Shown in pieces: positions 1 to 8,099 of a stretch of DNA of 64,000 bases (positions are counted from its first letter, which is position 1; the number at the start of each line of letters is the position of its first letter). The translations under genes and the position numbers were made by a program. The stretch lies in NCBI GenBank assembly GCA_963800725.1, contig CAWDCE010000025.1:1-64000 (forward strand), given 5' to 3'. The DNA is from Bog-473 sp963800725 (GTDB lineage: Bacteria; Actinomycetota; Acidimicrobiia; Acidimicrobiales; RAAP-2). The notes under the pieces are model-generated. The model did no database searches, was not told where the DNA came from, and saw only the letters and a list, made by a program, of their open reading frames with translations.

Positions 1-101
1 TTGACGACCGCCTTTAGGGTGAGTTGGCTGGCGTCGTGATCGTCACCGTGTTGCGTGGTGCCGCGCTGATGCTCGTCATCGGCGGGCGCGGCATTCGTCA
101 T
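1..101 (-). CDS. N-terminal fragment of a gene cut by the window edge
   Basis: An ATG at 99-101 on the minus strand has a good ribosome binding site (AAGGAG, about 9 nt upstream) and opens a frame that runs off the left edge after 33 codons. The visible part is hydrophilic and His/Asp-rich, then reads SQLTLKAVV. That phrase resembles the cytosolic start of OPT-family oligopeptide transporters just before their first membrane helix, but this is a weak resemblance and no helix is visible. It lies downstream of the SHOCT protein on the same strand. Confidence 0.45.
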   Translation of the reverse strand, partial: MTNAAPADDEHQRGTTQHGDDHDASQLTLKAVV

Positions 102-160
102 GGGGGCGACTCCTTCCCGCCGATGCCATCAGCGAGGCTCCGAGTCGCCACGTTAGGCGT

Positions 161-553
161 CTAGGCGAGCAGCTTGGCCTTTTCGGCGGCGAATTCGGCC
201 TCGGTGATGGTGCCCTTGTCCTTGAGGTCGGCCAGCTTGGCCAGTTGATCGGCGGTCGAGCCCGCACCGGCTGCTTGCTGTACGTACGAATCAAACGCCT
301 GCTGTTGTTGCTGGGCGGCTGCGGCGGCCCGCTCGTGCATCTTGCCGCCCCGGGCGATCAGGTACACGAAGACACCCAAGAACGGGAGGATGATGACGAA
401 GATGACCCACAGCGCCTTGGCCAACCCGCCCATGTCGTGGCTACGGAAGATGTCCACGAAGACCACGAAGAGCAAGTAGATCCAGATGATGAAGAAGAAG
501 ATCTCCAACATGGTCCAAAAGATGCTGAGCAGTGGGTACGTGTAGGCAAGCAT
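161..553 (-). CDS. SHOCT / PLDc_N-type membrane protein
   Basis: This 130-residue protein has two hydrophobic helices near residues 5-30 and 45-66, typical of the short PLD-nuclease N-terminal membrane domain. A Gln/Ala-rich linker follows (about residues 74-95). It ends in a SHOCT domain (about 100-130), with the classic pattern LAKLADLKDKGTITEAEF followed by EKAKLL. Family knowledge: SHOCT is a small oligomerisation module found at protein ends, and proteins with this layout are abundant in Actinobacteria without an assigned job. The start is supported by AGGAGG eight bases upstream. The gene is complete. Confidence 0.85.
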   Translation of the reverse strand: MLAYTYPLLSIFWTMLEIFFFIIWIYLLFVVFVDIFRSHDMGGLAKALWVIFVIILPFLGVFVYLIARGGKMHERAAAAAQQQQQAFDSYVQQAAGAGSTADQLAKLADLKDKGTITEAEFAAEKAKLLA

Positions 554-632
554 GAATCAATCCTCCTGTGGGCGAGTCGAAAAACCGTTGTTGCGGGGCA
601 CTTTACACAACCGAAAACAAAAGTGGCGGGCT

Positions 633-1413
633 TTAGCTCAAGGTCAGGCCCCCGTCGACCGTCAACACCTGGCCGGTGATGTAGCTCGATTCGTCCGACA
701 ACAAGAAGACCGCGACCGAGGCGACCTCCCAAGCCGTGCCCTCCCGGCCGAGGGGCACCGGGGTGCGCGTGCGCGACGGCTGGCCGGCCGCGGCGGCTCG
801 TCCAAGTGGGGTATCGATAGCCCGGGCGCCAGCACATTGGCACGGATGCCACGCCGTGCCCCCTCGAGGGCGACGTGGCGATTGAGCCCGATGAGTCCGG
901 CCTTCGATGCGTCATACGCCGGGAATGCGGCTGCCGGGATGGAGTCCCGCCACCAAGCCCATGAAGACAATCGAACCGTGATCGGGCAGGATGACGCAAC
1001 GCCCGACGCACCAGCTGGAAGTGCGCCCGCAGATTCAGCGTGAAGGTGGCGTCCCACTGCTCGAGCGAGGTCCCCGCACGCCCATTCCAAATCCGGTACC
1101 CACATTGAGGACGATGCCGTCGGGCGACATCGCACCGACTTCGCTCACCGTGTCGCGACACCCCTCTTCGGTCGTGACGTCCGCCAGTATGACCGTTCCC
1201 GGTGCCTCCTTCTTCGGCGATCTCGCGCCACGTCGCCTGCACCGCCTCCTCGTCGCGGTCGACGCACATCACGGCCGCGCCTTCACGCGCCGCCCGCACT
1301 GCAATGGCCCGGCCATTTCCCAACCGGGGCGTCGGGTTGGCGGCAGACGGTTGGGTCCCCGCCCCGACGACGGTAATGCACCGACCCTCAAGCAGTCCGG
1401 CTCGTCCGCTCAT
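633..1413 (-). pseudogene. SDR-family oxidoreductase, frameshifted
   Basis: Short-chain dehydrogenase spread over several frames. The start MSGRAGLLEG is at 1413 and a Gly-rich nucleotide-binding start (VVGAGTQ) follows. The active-site stretch YDASKAG lies near 910-930, followed by GIRANVLAPG. The C-terminus VAVFLLSDESSYITGQVL leads to VDGGLTLS and a stop at 633. The span fits a normal SDR of about 260 residues, so it is essentially full length with at least three frame changes. The ATG overlaps the stop of the upstream CMD gene (ATGA), indicating translational coupling. The frame changes look like assembly errors rather than decay. Its substrate is unknown. Confidence 0.7.
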
Positions 1414-1998
1414 TTTCCCGGGCCCGTCGCCACGGCGTCGGCTAGCGCCTGGGCGGACGGCTCGAGCGGGATGCCCAACGTCCGCAAGACCGTGGACAGC
1501 ATCAGGTAGTGGGCGATCAGCTGACCAGTTCCACCAGCTCGCCGGCATCGAGGCGGGCTGACAAGATGGCCCAGGTCGGATCGCTGATCATCCCGAAGTC
1601 CGCCGTTTGATCCACCGCACTGAGCGTGGCCCGCTCAAAGGGATCCCACGCCACCACCTCAATATTGCCCCCCAGCGCCTCGAACTCAGCGGCGCTGATG
1701 CCGGCCTCGGCACCGAGTTCGAGGTGGTGGGCCCATTCGTATTGGCCATCAAAGCGGCGGCGGTACGAAAGATGACCAGCTCTCGCAGTCGTGCCCCGAG
1801 TTCGCCGTTGAGCAGCGCTCCGCCAAAAGCCAGCCACCGCCTGAAGAGCTCGGGCTGGTGGGCCAATGTCGTAAAGATGCCCATGGGTTTGGCGCTGCCG
1901 CCGGGTGCAGTCGACAACAGACGCTGCAATCGTTCATCCCACTCCCCCGCCGCCAGAGGGGCGATCCGTGGCGATTGAGGCTCAAGTGCTTGGGTCAT
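1410..1998 (-). pseudogene. Carboxymuconolactone decarboxylase (CMD) family protein, frameshifted
   Basis: The reading begins MTQALEPQSPRIAPL, passes LRELVIFRTAA, shifts frame near 1770 to QYEWAHHLELGAEAGIS, and shifts again near 1515. It ends in LSTVLRTLGIPLEPS and a stop at 1410-1412. The YEWAHH element and the all-helical pattern are typical of the CMD/AhpD-like fold. I see no CxxC redox pair, so AhpD-type peroxidase chemistry is not indicated. It sits between the ClpP-like gene and the SDR gene on the same strand, overlapping both slightly. The actual substrate is unknown. Confidence 0.7.
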
Positions 1999-2621
1999 CT
2001 CCGCATCGTAGGAGGCCAAGTGGTGCGGGTTCAGGGGCGAGGACCAAAACCCGGTTGGGCCACCGAGCTGATGGATCTCGGCCCGGGGCTGCGCGGATCT
2101 TATCGATGATCCCGTAGCGTTGGGCCTCCTCGGCACCCATGTAGGCCCCAGTCGACAAGTCGGCCGCCACTTGGGCCTCACTCCGCCGCGTCGCCGCCGC
2201 CAGGCGGGCACAAAAGCGGGCGCGCTCATCAGCGTGCAGTTGGGCCAACTGTGCCACGTCTCTGGCATTGGACTGCCACGAAGTCGCAGGCTCTTTCAAC
2301 GAGAATCGGGTGCTCGGGAGTGCGCTTCTGTGCGCGGCAACCGAGAGGACACCGATAGCTGCGGCCCCGACTTGGCCCAGGCACATCGCTCGCACCGGCA
2401 CCCCCAAGAGCTCGATCACATCCATCAAGGTCAACGCCACGGCAAGGCTGCCCGTGCGCAGTCGATGCGCAAGGCCACCGCCTCGTCCCCTCGCATCGAG
2501 GGTCATGAGCTCGGCGGAGACCCGGGTGGCCACCGTGTCGTCGAGGGCGCCGCAGCACACCGACGACCCGCTGCTCGAACAGCCGCTCGGCCAGCGTCGG
2601 GACCAGTCGCCGATCATTCAT
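1982..2621 (-). pseudogene. ClpP-like protein lacking the catalytic triad, frameshifted
   Basis: The start MNDRRLVPTLAERLFEQRVV at 2621 continues after frame changes near 2560 and 2480 as LDDTVATRVSAELMTLDA, then LLGVPVRAMCLGQVG. The C-terminal part is GAYMGAEEAQRYGIIDKI. The order and spacing match ClpP. Aligned to the intact ClpP encoded at 2937-3580, however, the nucleophile Ser position is Ala (CLGQVGA against CVGMGMS). The His position is Lys (RFSLKE against RIMIHQ) and the Asp position is Gly (STGAYM against DRDHYL). Inactive ClpP paralogues such as cyanobacterial ClpR are known to co-assemble with active subunits. Whether this one does is inference. The start overlaps the upstream XRE gene (ATGA). 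Confidence 0.72.
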
Positions 2622-2882
2622 GGTTGATCCTCCATTCCAAGGTGACCACCGAGGGCGGCCGTGTAGCGCTCGATCGTGGAGAGGCGCACGTCGAGGTCGC
2701 CGGCCTCGAAGCGGGCTACGGCGGACTGCGAGGTGCCCATCCGGGAGGCGACCTCGGCCTGGGAGATCCCCAGACCGGTGGCGCAGGGCCGACGAGCTGC
2801 CCACTCAGGGCTGACGGCGCTTGGCCATCTGGCGGAACCCGGGAAAGACCGGGGGATGCCGCTGCTCGTCGATGAACGCCAT
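2618..2882 (-). pseudogene. XRE-family helix-turn-helix regulator, frameshifted
   Basis: A short protein starting MAFIDEQRHPPVFPGF at 2882; the frame changes near 2806. After that the helix-turn-helix is clear: LGISQAEVASRMGTSQSA followed by VARFEAGDLDVRLSTIERY and YTAALGGHLGM. About 87 residues, typical for a minimal Cro/CI-type DNA-binding protein. The palindrome at 2881-2902 overlaps its start codon, so autorepression together with control of the divergent clpP is likely. Actinobacterial clp genes are often controlled by XRE-like proteins such as ClgR, but this protein is too short to be called ClgR. Confidence 0.7.
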
Positions 2883-2902
2883 TATCTCATATGTGAGATA
2901 AT
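2881..2902. promoter_or_regulatory. Perfect palindrome between divergent XRE/ClpP-like operon and clpP
   Basis: Arms ATTATCTCA and TGAGATAAT are exact inverted repeats with a four-base centre (TATG). The element touches the start codon of the XRE gene and lies 35 nt before the clpP start. Its AT-rich sequence stands out from the high-GC surroundings. It is the obvious candidate operator for the adjacent XRE regulator. Confidence 0.75.
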
Positions 2903-2936
2903 CTTGCGGCCACACCACAGAGGCAAGGAGAACAAG

Positions 2937-3580
2937 ATGGCGCCGACGCCGAGCCCGACACAATCCTGGTCCCGACGGTCATCGAGGAAGGGAGCCGGGG
3001 TGACCGGGCCTTTGACATCTACTCGCAACTCCTGCGCGAGCGGATCGTCTTCCTGGGCCAGGAGGTGGACGATCAGGTGGCCAACCTGATCATCTCCCAG
3101 ATCCTCTTCCTCGAGGCCCACGATCCCGAGAAGGACATCCACCTCTATATCAACTCGCCCGGTGGGCAGGCCTACGCCGGGATGGCCATCTACGACGTCA
3201 TGCAGCACGTGGCGCCCGACGTGTCGACCATCTGCGTCGGCATGGGGATGTCGGCCGCCGCCATGATCCTCTGCGGAGGCACGGCCGGGAAGCGCTACGC
3301 CCTCCCCAACGCACGCATCATGATCCACCAGGGCTCAGCTGGGACCCGAGGGGCGCCGTCGGACATGGAGATCCAGCTCAGCGAGGTCCTGGCCCTCACG
3401 CACCGGATGTCCGAGATCATCGCCCACCACAGGGCCGCCCGATCGAGCAGGTGGCACCGACATCGACCGGGACCACTACCTGACCGCCGAGGAGGCGATG
3501 ACTACGGGCTCATCGACGACATCATCCTGCCCCGGCGGCGTGGCCGCTCGGCCACCAGACTCGAGGTCGCCATCGCCTGA
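2937..3580 (+). pseudogene. clpP: ATP-dependent Clp protease proteolytic subunit ClpP, frameshifted
   Basis: Serine protease subunit of the Clp complex, partner of ClpX or ClpC. The core reads LLRERIVFLGQEVDDQVANL, then INSPGGQAYAGMAIYDVM. The catalytic Ser lies in CVGMGMSAAAM and the His in RIMIHQG. After two base losses near 3435-3465 the Asp region reads DIDRDHYLTAEEAM and continues GLIDDIILPRR. The start ATG at 2937 is one base out of frame with the rest; restoring one C near 2953 gives MAPTPEPDTILVPTVIEEG. All catalytic residues are present, so this is an active-type ClpP of about 215 residues. The frame changes look like sequence errors. Confidence 0.85.
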
Positions 3581-3616
3581 GACCTCGCACCGTCAGGCCG
3601 AGGCGCCTAAGGTGCG

Positions 3617-3630
3617 TGACACGAGTGTCA
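3617..3630. promoter_or_regulatory. Palindrome TGAC-N6-GTCA (motif A, site 1)
   Basis: TGACACGAGTGTCA is a perfect palindrome apart from its central GA, 31 nt before the amidohydrolase start at 3662. It is one of six sites of the same form in the window, all between or before catabolic genes. A TetR-type operator is likely by shape and spacing. Confidence 0.65.
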
Positions 3631-3661
3631 GGAACAGCCTGGCACCTGGGGAGGTGGGGCC

Positions 3662-4947
3662 ATGCGACCGAAGATCTGATTCTGGTCAGCGTGGACGACC
3701 ATGTGATCGAGCCTCGGGGCATGTTCGACGGCCTGTTGCCGGCCAAGTACCAGGACAAGGCGCCGAACTGATCCGGCGCCCGGACGGCACCGACTTCTGG
3801 CACTACGACGGGAACGAGATCCCCAACGTGGGCCTCAACGCGGTGGTCGGTCGCCCGCCCGAGGAGTACGGGATGGAGCCGACGTCGCTCGACGACATCC
3901 GGGTCGGCTGCTACGACGTGCACGAACGGGTGCGCGACATGTCGGTCAACGGGGTGCTGGGCTCCATGTGCTTCCCGTCCTTCCCCCAGTTCTGCGGCCA
4001 GCTCTTCGCCCGCCGGGAGGACAAGGACGAGGCCCTGGCCATGGTGCGGGCCTACAACGACTGGCACATCGACGCCTGGTGCGGCGCCGAGCCCGGCGGT
4101 TCATCCCCCTTTCGATCCCGGTGATCTGGGAGCCCGAGTTGGCGGCGGCCGAGGTGCGGCGGGTGGCCAAGAAGGGGTGCCACGCCGTCACCTTCTCCGA
4201 GAATCCCGAAAAGCTCGGCTGGCCCTCCCTGCACAGCAGCCACTGGGACCCGTTCTGGCAGGCCTGCGCCGACGAGGGCACCGTCATCTGCATGCACCTG
4301 GGGTCGTCGTCGCAGCTCCTGATGACCTCCATCGACGCGCCGATCGACGTCATGATCAGCCTGCAGCCGATCAACATGGTCCAGGCGGCCGCCGACCTGT
4401 TGTGGTCACCATCCTGCGCAAGTACAAGGACCTCCGTATCGCGCTGTCTGAAGGTGGTATCGGCTGGATCCCCTACGCGCTCGAGCGCATCGACTATGTC
4501 TACGAGCACCACCACAAGTGGACGGGCCAGGACTTCGGCGACATGCTGCCGAGCCAAGTGTTCAAGGAGCGCATCATCACCTGCTTCATCGACGATGCCT
4601 TCGGGATCGACAACCGGCGCTACCTCAACATCGACAACATCACGTGGGAGTGCGATTACCCGCACTCGGACTCGACGTGGCCCCAGTCGCCCGAAGCGGC
4701 GATGAAGTATCTCGACGAGTGCTCCGACGAGGACATCAACAAGATCACCCATCTCAATGCCATGAAGCACTTCCAGCTACGACCCCTTCAGTGTGCGGCC
4801 CCGGGAAAATGCACGGTGGCGGCACTGCGCGCCGAGTCCGCCGACGTCGACACCGCGCTGAAGTCGCAGCTGCACGGCAGCTCCAAGCGCAAGCCCGGCG
4901 AGATCGTCAATATGGGCACCATGGCCGAATTGCTCGACCGCGACTGA
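3662..4947 (+). pseudogene. Amidohydrolase family 2 (metal-dependent TIM barrel), frameshifted
   Basis: Full-length amidohydrolase (about 428 residues) with base losses near the start, 3770, 4100, 4405 and 4785. The N-terminal motif LVSVDDHVIEP carries the first metal ligands. CMHLGSSSQ holds the next His and WECDYPHSDSTWPQSPE the C-terminal Asp/His region. These are hallmarks of the ACMSD-like branch, whose members hydrolyse or decarboxylate ring or amide substrates. A close paralogue lies at 43471-44746. The first codon (ATG at 3662) is out of frame by one missing G. It is followed 14 nt later by an enoyl-CoA hydratase gene, suggesting one operon under motif A. The substrate is unknown. Confidence 0.8.
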
Positions 4948-4960
4948 GAGAGCGCCACCA

Positions 4961-5770
4961 ATGTCCATCGATTACGTCCCCGGTGACGATCACATCGTCA
5001 CCATCACCATCAACCGTCCCGAGGCCCGCAACTCATTGGACATGGAGCACTTCTTTCAGCTCCGGTCGGCCTGGGAGCGCTTCGGCGAAGACGACGACTC
5101 GTTCGTTGCGGTCATCACCGGGGTCGGCGAGGACTTCTGCGTCGGGGCCGATCTCAAGACCTACATTCCCCAGATCACCGAATTGCAGAAGAAGATGAAG
5201 TCCGGCGATGTCTCAGAAATCGGTGGCTACCGCCTCGACGACGGGGTCAAGGCGGTGTTGCGGGGGACGAAGCTCTACAAGCCGATCGTCGCCGCCATCA
5301 ATGGCAACTGCGTGGCCGGAGGCATGGAGATGCTCGGCGGGTGCGACCTGCGCGTGGCATCGGACACGGCTTCGTTCGGTGTCATGGAGCCCAAGCGGGG
5401 ACTCTTCGCCGGCGGCGGCACCACGGTGCGTCTGCCCCGGCAGATCCCCTACCCCGCCGCCATGGAACTCTTGCTGTCCGCGGACCGCATTCCCGCCACC
5501 CGTGCCTATGAGATGGGTCTGCTCAATGAAGTGTGCCGTCCATCTGACCTGATGGACCGCGCCTATGACTACGCCAAACGAATCACCGCCAACGGCCCCT
5601 TCGCCGTGCGCAAGACCAAGGAATCGGTGCTGCGGGGTCTGGCCACCGACATGCGCGAGGCCTACAAGATCGAATCTGCACTCTCCGGCGAGGTCTTCTC
5701 AAGCGAAGACGCCACCGAAGGACCCAAGGCGTTCGCGGAGAAGCGCTCGCCGGTGTGGAAGAACCGCTAA
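4961..5770 (+). CDS. Enoyl-CoA hydratase/isomerase family protein
   Basis: Intact 269-residue crotonase-fold enzyme. The oxyanion-hole elements are EDFCVGADLKTY and NCVAGGMEMLGGCDL, and the catalytic loop is FGVMEPKRGLFAGGG. The N-terminal ITINRPEARNSLD is typical. Such enzymes add water to, or isomerise, enoyl-CoA in beta-oxidation. It directly follows the amidohydrolase on the same strand, and its end overlaps the convergent small membrane protein gene by four bases. The exact reaction cannot be assigned because crotonase family members are very similar. Confidence 0.88.
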   Translation: MSIDYVPGDDHIVTITINRPEARNSLDMEHFFQLRSAWERFGEDDDSFVAVITGVGEDFCVGADLKTYIPQITELQKKMKSGDVSEIGGYRLDDGVKAVLRGTKLYKPIVAAINGNCVAGGMEMLGGCDLRVASDTASFGVMEPKRGLFAGGGTTVRLPRQIPYPAAMELLLSADRIPATRAYEMGLLNEVCRPSDLMDRAYDYAKRITANGPFAVRKTKESVLRGLATDMREAYKIESALSGEVFSSEDATEGPKAFAEKRSPVWKNR

Positions 5771-6105
5771 CTCACTCCACCCACCGGAGCCACCCGTGGC
5801 AAGGCGCGGAGTAGCCGCAGCGATGGGAACCCGACAATGAGGCTCTGCAGCCGCCAGCCCTTGGGTGAGACCCCACGGCGTCGCGCCATCGACCCCGCGG
5901 CGACGCCTTCGGCGATATGGACGATCACCGCACCAAAGAGGATCGAGCGGCACCACGGCTGTGACGGGATCGGCACCGGGGAGACCTCGACGGCCCTTTG
6001 ATGGGCGGTCTCGCTGCACGCCAGCAGTGACAACGCCACAAGTCCCCCGTCGAGCAGCGCGAACCACGCCCACGAGGGGCGCACGACATCGGATGAAACG
6101 GTCAT
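5767..6105 (-). CDS. Small membrane protein, DUF4499/TMEM254-like
   Basis: About 112 residues starting MTVSSDVVRPSWAWFALLD at 6105, chosen because AAGGAG lies nine bases upstream. A longer in-frame start at 6150 lacks a good site. Three hydrophobic stretches are visible. The pattern VHIAEGVAAGSMARRRGV, followed by WRLQSLIVGFPSLRLL, matches the HxxE and W-LQ-GFPSL signature of the DUF4499/TMEM254 family. No biochemical role is established for that family. The family call rests on recalled motif similarity. Confidence 0.65.
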   Translation of the reverse strand: MTVSSDVVRPSWAWFALLDGGLVALSLLACSETAHQRAVEVSPVPIPSQPWCRSILFGAVIVHIAEGVAAGSMARRRGVSPKGWRLQSLIVGFPSLRLLRALPRVAPVGGVS

Positions 6106-6158
6106 CGTGTTGTGCTCCTTGAGCGACCTCGAAATATCAGCGCCGGGCAATGATCGCG

Positions 6159-6365
6159 CTATTGCTTGGGTCCCCCGCCGAGGAGCCTCAAGAAGTAAGC
6201 ACCGGCCCGGCTCATCTTGCCATTGTCCTTGTTGGCCGAACTGTGGCCGGATCGCCCGTAGCCCGCGCCGCCATCCATTCCGGTCGGCGTGTTGGGCGTT
6301 TCGTACTTCGGCACCTTGCCGAGACGGCGCTTGGGCTTTCGTTGCTTGCTGTTTCCTGTTCCCAT
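6159..6365 (-). CDS. Small basic hypothetical protein
   Basis: A 68-residue Lys/Arg-rich protein starting MGTGNSKQRKPKRRLG, with a Gly-rich middle (GMDGGAGYGRSG) and the end LRLLGGGPKQ. It lies between rlmN and the DUF4499 gene, all on the same strand, so it may be cotranscribed. I do not recognise a family. The composition looks like a small conserved actinobacterial protein rather than a chance frame, but the ribosome binding site is weak. Confidence 0.5.
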   Translation of the reverse strand: MGTGNSKQRKPKRRLGKVPKYETPNTPTGMDGGAGYGRSGHSSANKDNGKMSRAGAYFLRLLGGGPKQ

Positions 6366-6421
6366 GGCGCCATTCTGCTCGATGGCGCTCCCGGGTGCTG
6401 GCGACTACTCGGCCTTCGACA

Positions 6422-7475
6422 TCACTGGCGCAGGCTCACGGGCCGGGCGCCCCTCGGACGTTTCGCCGAAACTGAGGCCGCGAGTTGCCCACAGGCCGCG
6501 TCGATTTCGGCCCCTCGGGTCATGCGGACGGTGGCATTGACACCCAAATTTTCAAGCTGGTCGCAGAACCTTCGTACCCCGGCTAACGGTGTCCCGCGCA
6601 CGGCATAACCGGGCGTCGGATTGAGTGGGATCACATTGACGTGTGCACCGAGTGGAAGGACGAACTGCGAGAGCTCCAACGCGTCGGCGTACTGGTCGTT
6701 GACGTGGTCGATCATGGCCCATTCGATGGAGAGTCGACGTCGAGTGGCCGTGACGTACTCACGACATGCGTCTGCGAGCACTTCTAATGGGTACCGCTTG
6801 TTGAGCGGCACCAGCACATTGCGCTTCTCATTGTTCGCGGCGTGCAGTGACACGGCCAGGTTCACGGGAAGCCCCTCGTGGGCCAGCCGTCGGATGCCCG
6901 GCACGACCCCGACCGTCGAGAGCGTCAGATGCCGTGCGGAAAGGCCCATCTCGGAGTTGAGACGGGTCACGGCCCGCCACACCTGGTCGTAGTTGGCGAG
7001 GGGCTCACCCATGCCCATGAACACCACATTGGAGAGTCGCCTGGGCCGCGCCGCCCGCATCGCCTCGGCGACCTGTTCGACAATCTCACCGCCACTCAGC
7101 TGTCGCTGAAATCCCGCTTGTCCGGTCGCACAGAACTGACACGCCATGGCGCATCCCGCCTGGGTCGAAACGCACACGGTGACCCGATCGGGGTAGTGCA
7201 TGAGCACTGTTTCAACCTGTGCGCCACCTTCGAGCCCGAACAACCACTTGATCGTCTGCCCGTCGTCGGCCATTCGCCGCGACACTTCAGTCAGGGATCG
7301 GGGCAACGCCGTGGACAACTCGGTCCGCAATGCCAATGAGAGTTCGGTCATCTCGTCGGGGCGTTGGGCACGAAGGTGGAGCCCGTCCCACACCTGTCGG
7401 GATCGAAACCCAGGCTCACCAACGAGCAGTTCGCTCAGCTGCTCGTGCTGTCAGGTCATAGGGGGCAGGCGACAT
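6422..7475 (-). pseudogene. rlmN: Dual-specificity 23S rRNA/tRNA methyltransferase RlmN, N-terminal frameshift
   Basis: Radical-SAM enzyme that methylates C2 of A2503 in 23S rRNA and A37 in some tRNAs. The cluster motif is CAMACQFCATG, preceded by VCVSTQAG. It also has VFMGMGEPLANYD, VSLHAANNEKRN and the C-terminal RMTRGAEIDAACGQL with the methyl-carrying Cys. From 7393 down the frame is intact. The family N-terminus (SELLVGEPGFRSRQVWDGL) needs one frame change near 7450, and then joins the ATG at 7475 (MSPAPYDLT). That start codon lies in the loop of a 12-bp inverted repeat. Confidence 0.9.
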
Positions 7476-7497
7476 CGCGACCAGGCTATGACCTGAC
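7450..7497. promoter_or_regulatory. 12-bp inverted repeat enclosing the rlmN start
   Basis: GTCAGGTCATAG at 7450-7461 and its exact reverse complement at 7486-7497 flank a 24-base loop that contains the putative rlmN start codon (7473-7475). In RNA this would form a stable hairpin over the translation start. As DNA it could be an operator. No known riboswitch class is recognised. Confidence 0.5.
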
Positions 7498-7546
7498 GTG
7501 ACCCGCTCGGACCCCAGCCCTCAAAGACCCGCCACATCGGGGTTCC

Positions 7547-8099
7547 TCAGGCTGATTCGTGAGCCCCTTTGGCCCGTGTCGCCAACGGCTCGCCCGACCC
7601 ATAACCATCCGAACACGTCAGCGAGAAATGACCCGCAACGCTCGGTGGTCCGTGCACTTGGGCGCCTTGACCCTGTGCGGTCACGTCGGTCGGCACGAAG
7701 ATGCCCGAGCCGTGGTACGAGTTACCTTCGCTGGTAATACTGAGGCGGCTCACTGCCTCTCCACTGCTATCACGAAGACCCTTGACCGCTTGGAAGATCA
7801 GAGTTCGAACCGTCCACGCCGTGCTGGACCAACACGGCTGAGGGCGACCGACCGAGACGGTCATAGTCACCGAGTTCGGACCCTCGGTACCCGTCGCCCT
7901 CACTGCGCCGTCGGACTTGGTGCACTGCGTGACGAACTTTGAGAGACCGTGTCTGGCCGACCGCGAAGGATCCGACGCCTTGACCATGTCGTGCACCAGA
8001 GTTCACGAGAGAAGCTTCGTGTGAGTTGGCCGCACATCCTGTCAGGCCGAGTACAACGGCTCCAACACCGATGAAAGAAAGTACCCGATGCCTAAGCAC
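7547..8099 (-). pseudogene. Putative lipoprotein, frameshifted
   Basis: It starts with GTG at 8099 as MLRHRVLSFIGVGAVVLGL followed by the lipobox LTGC (residues 19-22), so a lipid-anchored secreted protein is indicated. One frame change near 7995 joins it to VHDMVKASDPSRSARHGLSK and onward to EPLATRAKGAHESA at 7547, giving about 184 residues. The mature part has no family I recognise. Its GTG overlaps the stop codon of the large surface-protein gene by one base, so the two are translationally coupled and may work together at the cell surface. Confidence 0.6.

Noticed and set aside
2881..2902. Palindrome as a transcription terminator
   Set aside because: It is AT-rich, lies between divergent starts and overlaps a start codon, which fits an operator rather than a terminator.
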